NCBI RefSeq assembly: GCF_002024165.1
Contig: NZ_MWQN01000001.1
Location: 930,001 to 994,000 of the forward strand
DNA length: 64,000 bases
Source: Embleya scabrispora
Lineage (GTDB): Bacteria; Actinomycetota; Actinomycetes; Streptomycetales; Streptomycetaceae
Direction: 5' to 3'
Shown here: one piece after another, positions 63,461-64,000 of the stretch
How the letters are laid out: every line of letters starts with the position of its first letter
How positions within the stretch are numbered: the stretch's first letter is position 1
Program-made: the position numbers and the translations under genes
Notes under the pieces: generated by a model
Database searches by the model: none
The model's input: only the letters and a program-made list of their open reading frames with translations
What the model was told of the DNA's origin: nothing

Positions 63461-64000
63461 TCAGCCCGCGATCTCCTCCTCCAGCCAGGGCGGCAGGTCC
63501 AGTCGGCGGGCCACCCCGAGCTTGCGGTACACCCGGGTCAGGTGTTGTTCGACGGTGCTGACCGTGATGAACAGCCGGCGGGAGATCTCCCGGTTGGTCT
63601 GGCCCTGGGCGGCCAGCGCGGCGACGCGGCGTTCGGCGTCGCTCAGGCCCGCGCCGGGCTGCTCGTCGGTGCCCGGGGAGCCGCCCGAGGCGGTGGCCGG
63701 CAGCGTGATGCGCGCCGTTTCGCGGTGTTCGGGTCGCCCGGGGCGTTCGACGATCCGGTCCGCCTCGCGGTTCGTGGCGGGTTCGTGGATGGGCGCCGGC
63801 TCGGGTGTCGTGCCGCGCAGGCGCGATATCGCGCCGTCCCGGTCGGGTACGGCGGCCAGCCGGTCGGTGCGCGGCAGGGTGTGCGGCAGCTCGGCCCGGC
63901 ACACCTCGGACAACTGCCGGGCCCGACGGGCCGCCCGTCGGGCCCGGCCGAAGTCGCCCAGTTCGCGGTAGGCGTTGCCGAGTTGGGCGAACACCAGGGA
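63461..64000 (-). CDS. LuxR-family (LAL-type) transcriptional regulator, N-terminus beyond window edge
   Basis: Only the C-terminal ~180 residues are present; the frame is open to the right edge. A TPR-like helical stretch (FAQLGNAYRELGDFGRARRAARRA) is followed by a linker and a complete LuxR HTH: LSDAERRVAALAAQGQTNREISRRLFITVSTVEQHLTRVYRKLGV. This layout is that of large ATP-binding LuxR (LAL) activators, which commonly control macrolide and polyene clusters. The N-terminal ATPase part would be outside the window. It is adjacent to the first synthase gene and on the same strand, so it is a good candidate for cluster activator beside the SARP. Confidence 0.88.
   Translation of the reverse strand, partial: SLVFAQLGNAYRELGDFGRARRAARRARQLSEVCRAELPHTLPRTDRLAAVPDRDGAISRLRGTTPEPAPIHEPATNREADRIVERPGRPEHRETARITLPATASGGSPGTDEQPGAGLSDAERRVAALAAQGQTNREISRRLFITVSTVEQHLTRVYRKLGVARRLDLPPWLEEEIAG

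Overview
The window is very GC-rich DNA with dense, mostly minus-strand genes, GTG and TTG starts, ATGA-type overlaps, a large type I polyketide synthase (PKS) locus and SARP/LuxR regulators. This points to a streptomycete-like actinomycete; I cannot name the species.

Positions 1-15700 hold, from the left edge, a truncated drug-efflux MFS gene, a serine hydrolase and an odd histidine kinase that ends in a degenerate LuxR-type domain. A seven-gene catabolic operon (13099 down to 4158) follows: aryl-CoA ligase, hotdog thioesterase, bifunctional salicylyl-CoA 5-hydroxylase/oxidoreductase, nitrilase, gentisate-type bicupin dioxygenase, FAH-family hydrolase and maleate isomerase. Read together it is a CoA-thioester route from salicylate (or a relative) through gentisate to pyruvate plus maleate, then fumarate. 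glmS and a small hypothetical gene lie upstream.

Positions 15700-25800 are mixed housekeeping and accessory genes: a decayed TetR fragment, two small hypothetical proteins, a secreted SGNH lipase, a GNAT protein, a fused indolepyruvate:ferredoxin oxidoreductase with an acyl-CoA dehydrogenase, a RelE-like toxin-antitoxin pair and an ATP-dependent DNA ligase.

Positions 25800-64000 are a modular PKS cluster. The left flank has a type II thioesterase, a SARP activator, a metallophosphoesterase and a phosphopantetheinyl transferase. Two tandem SnoaL-like genes follow, then four PKS genes on the minus strand, and a LuxR/LAL-type regulator runs off the right edge. Read from 63239 downward the assembly line is KSQ-AT-ACP; module 1 KS-AT-DH-ER-KR-ACP; modules 2 and 3 KS-AT-KR-ACP; module 4 KS-AT-DH-KR-ACP; module 5 KS-AT-ACP; module 6 KS-AT-DH-ACP-TE. 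From the acyltransferase motifs (malonyl in modules 1 and 4, methylmalonyl elsewhere) I infer a propionate-started C15 chain with four methyl branches, a 9,11-diol, a 6-ene and a 3,5-diketo carboxyl end. Such a chain is suited to alpha-pyrone formation and, through the SnoaL-like proteins, perhaps to tetrahydropyran formation. The cluster probably continues beyond position 64000.
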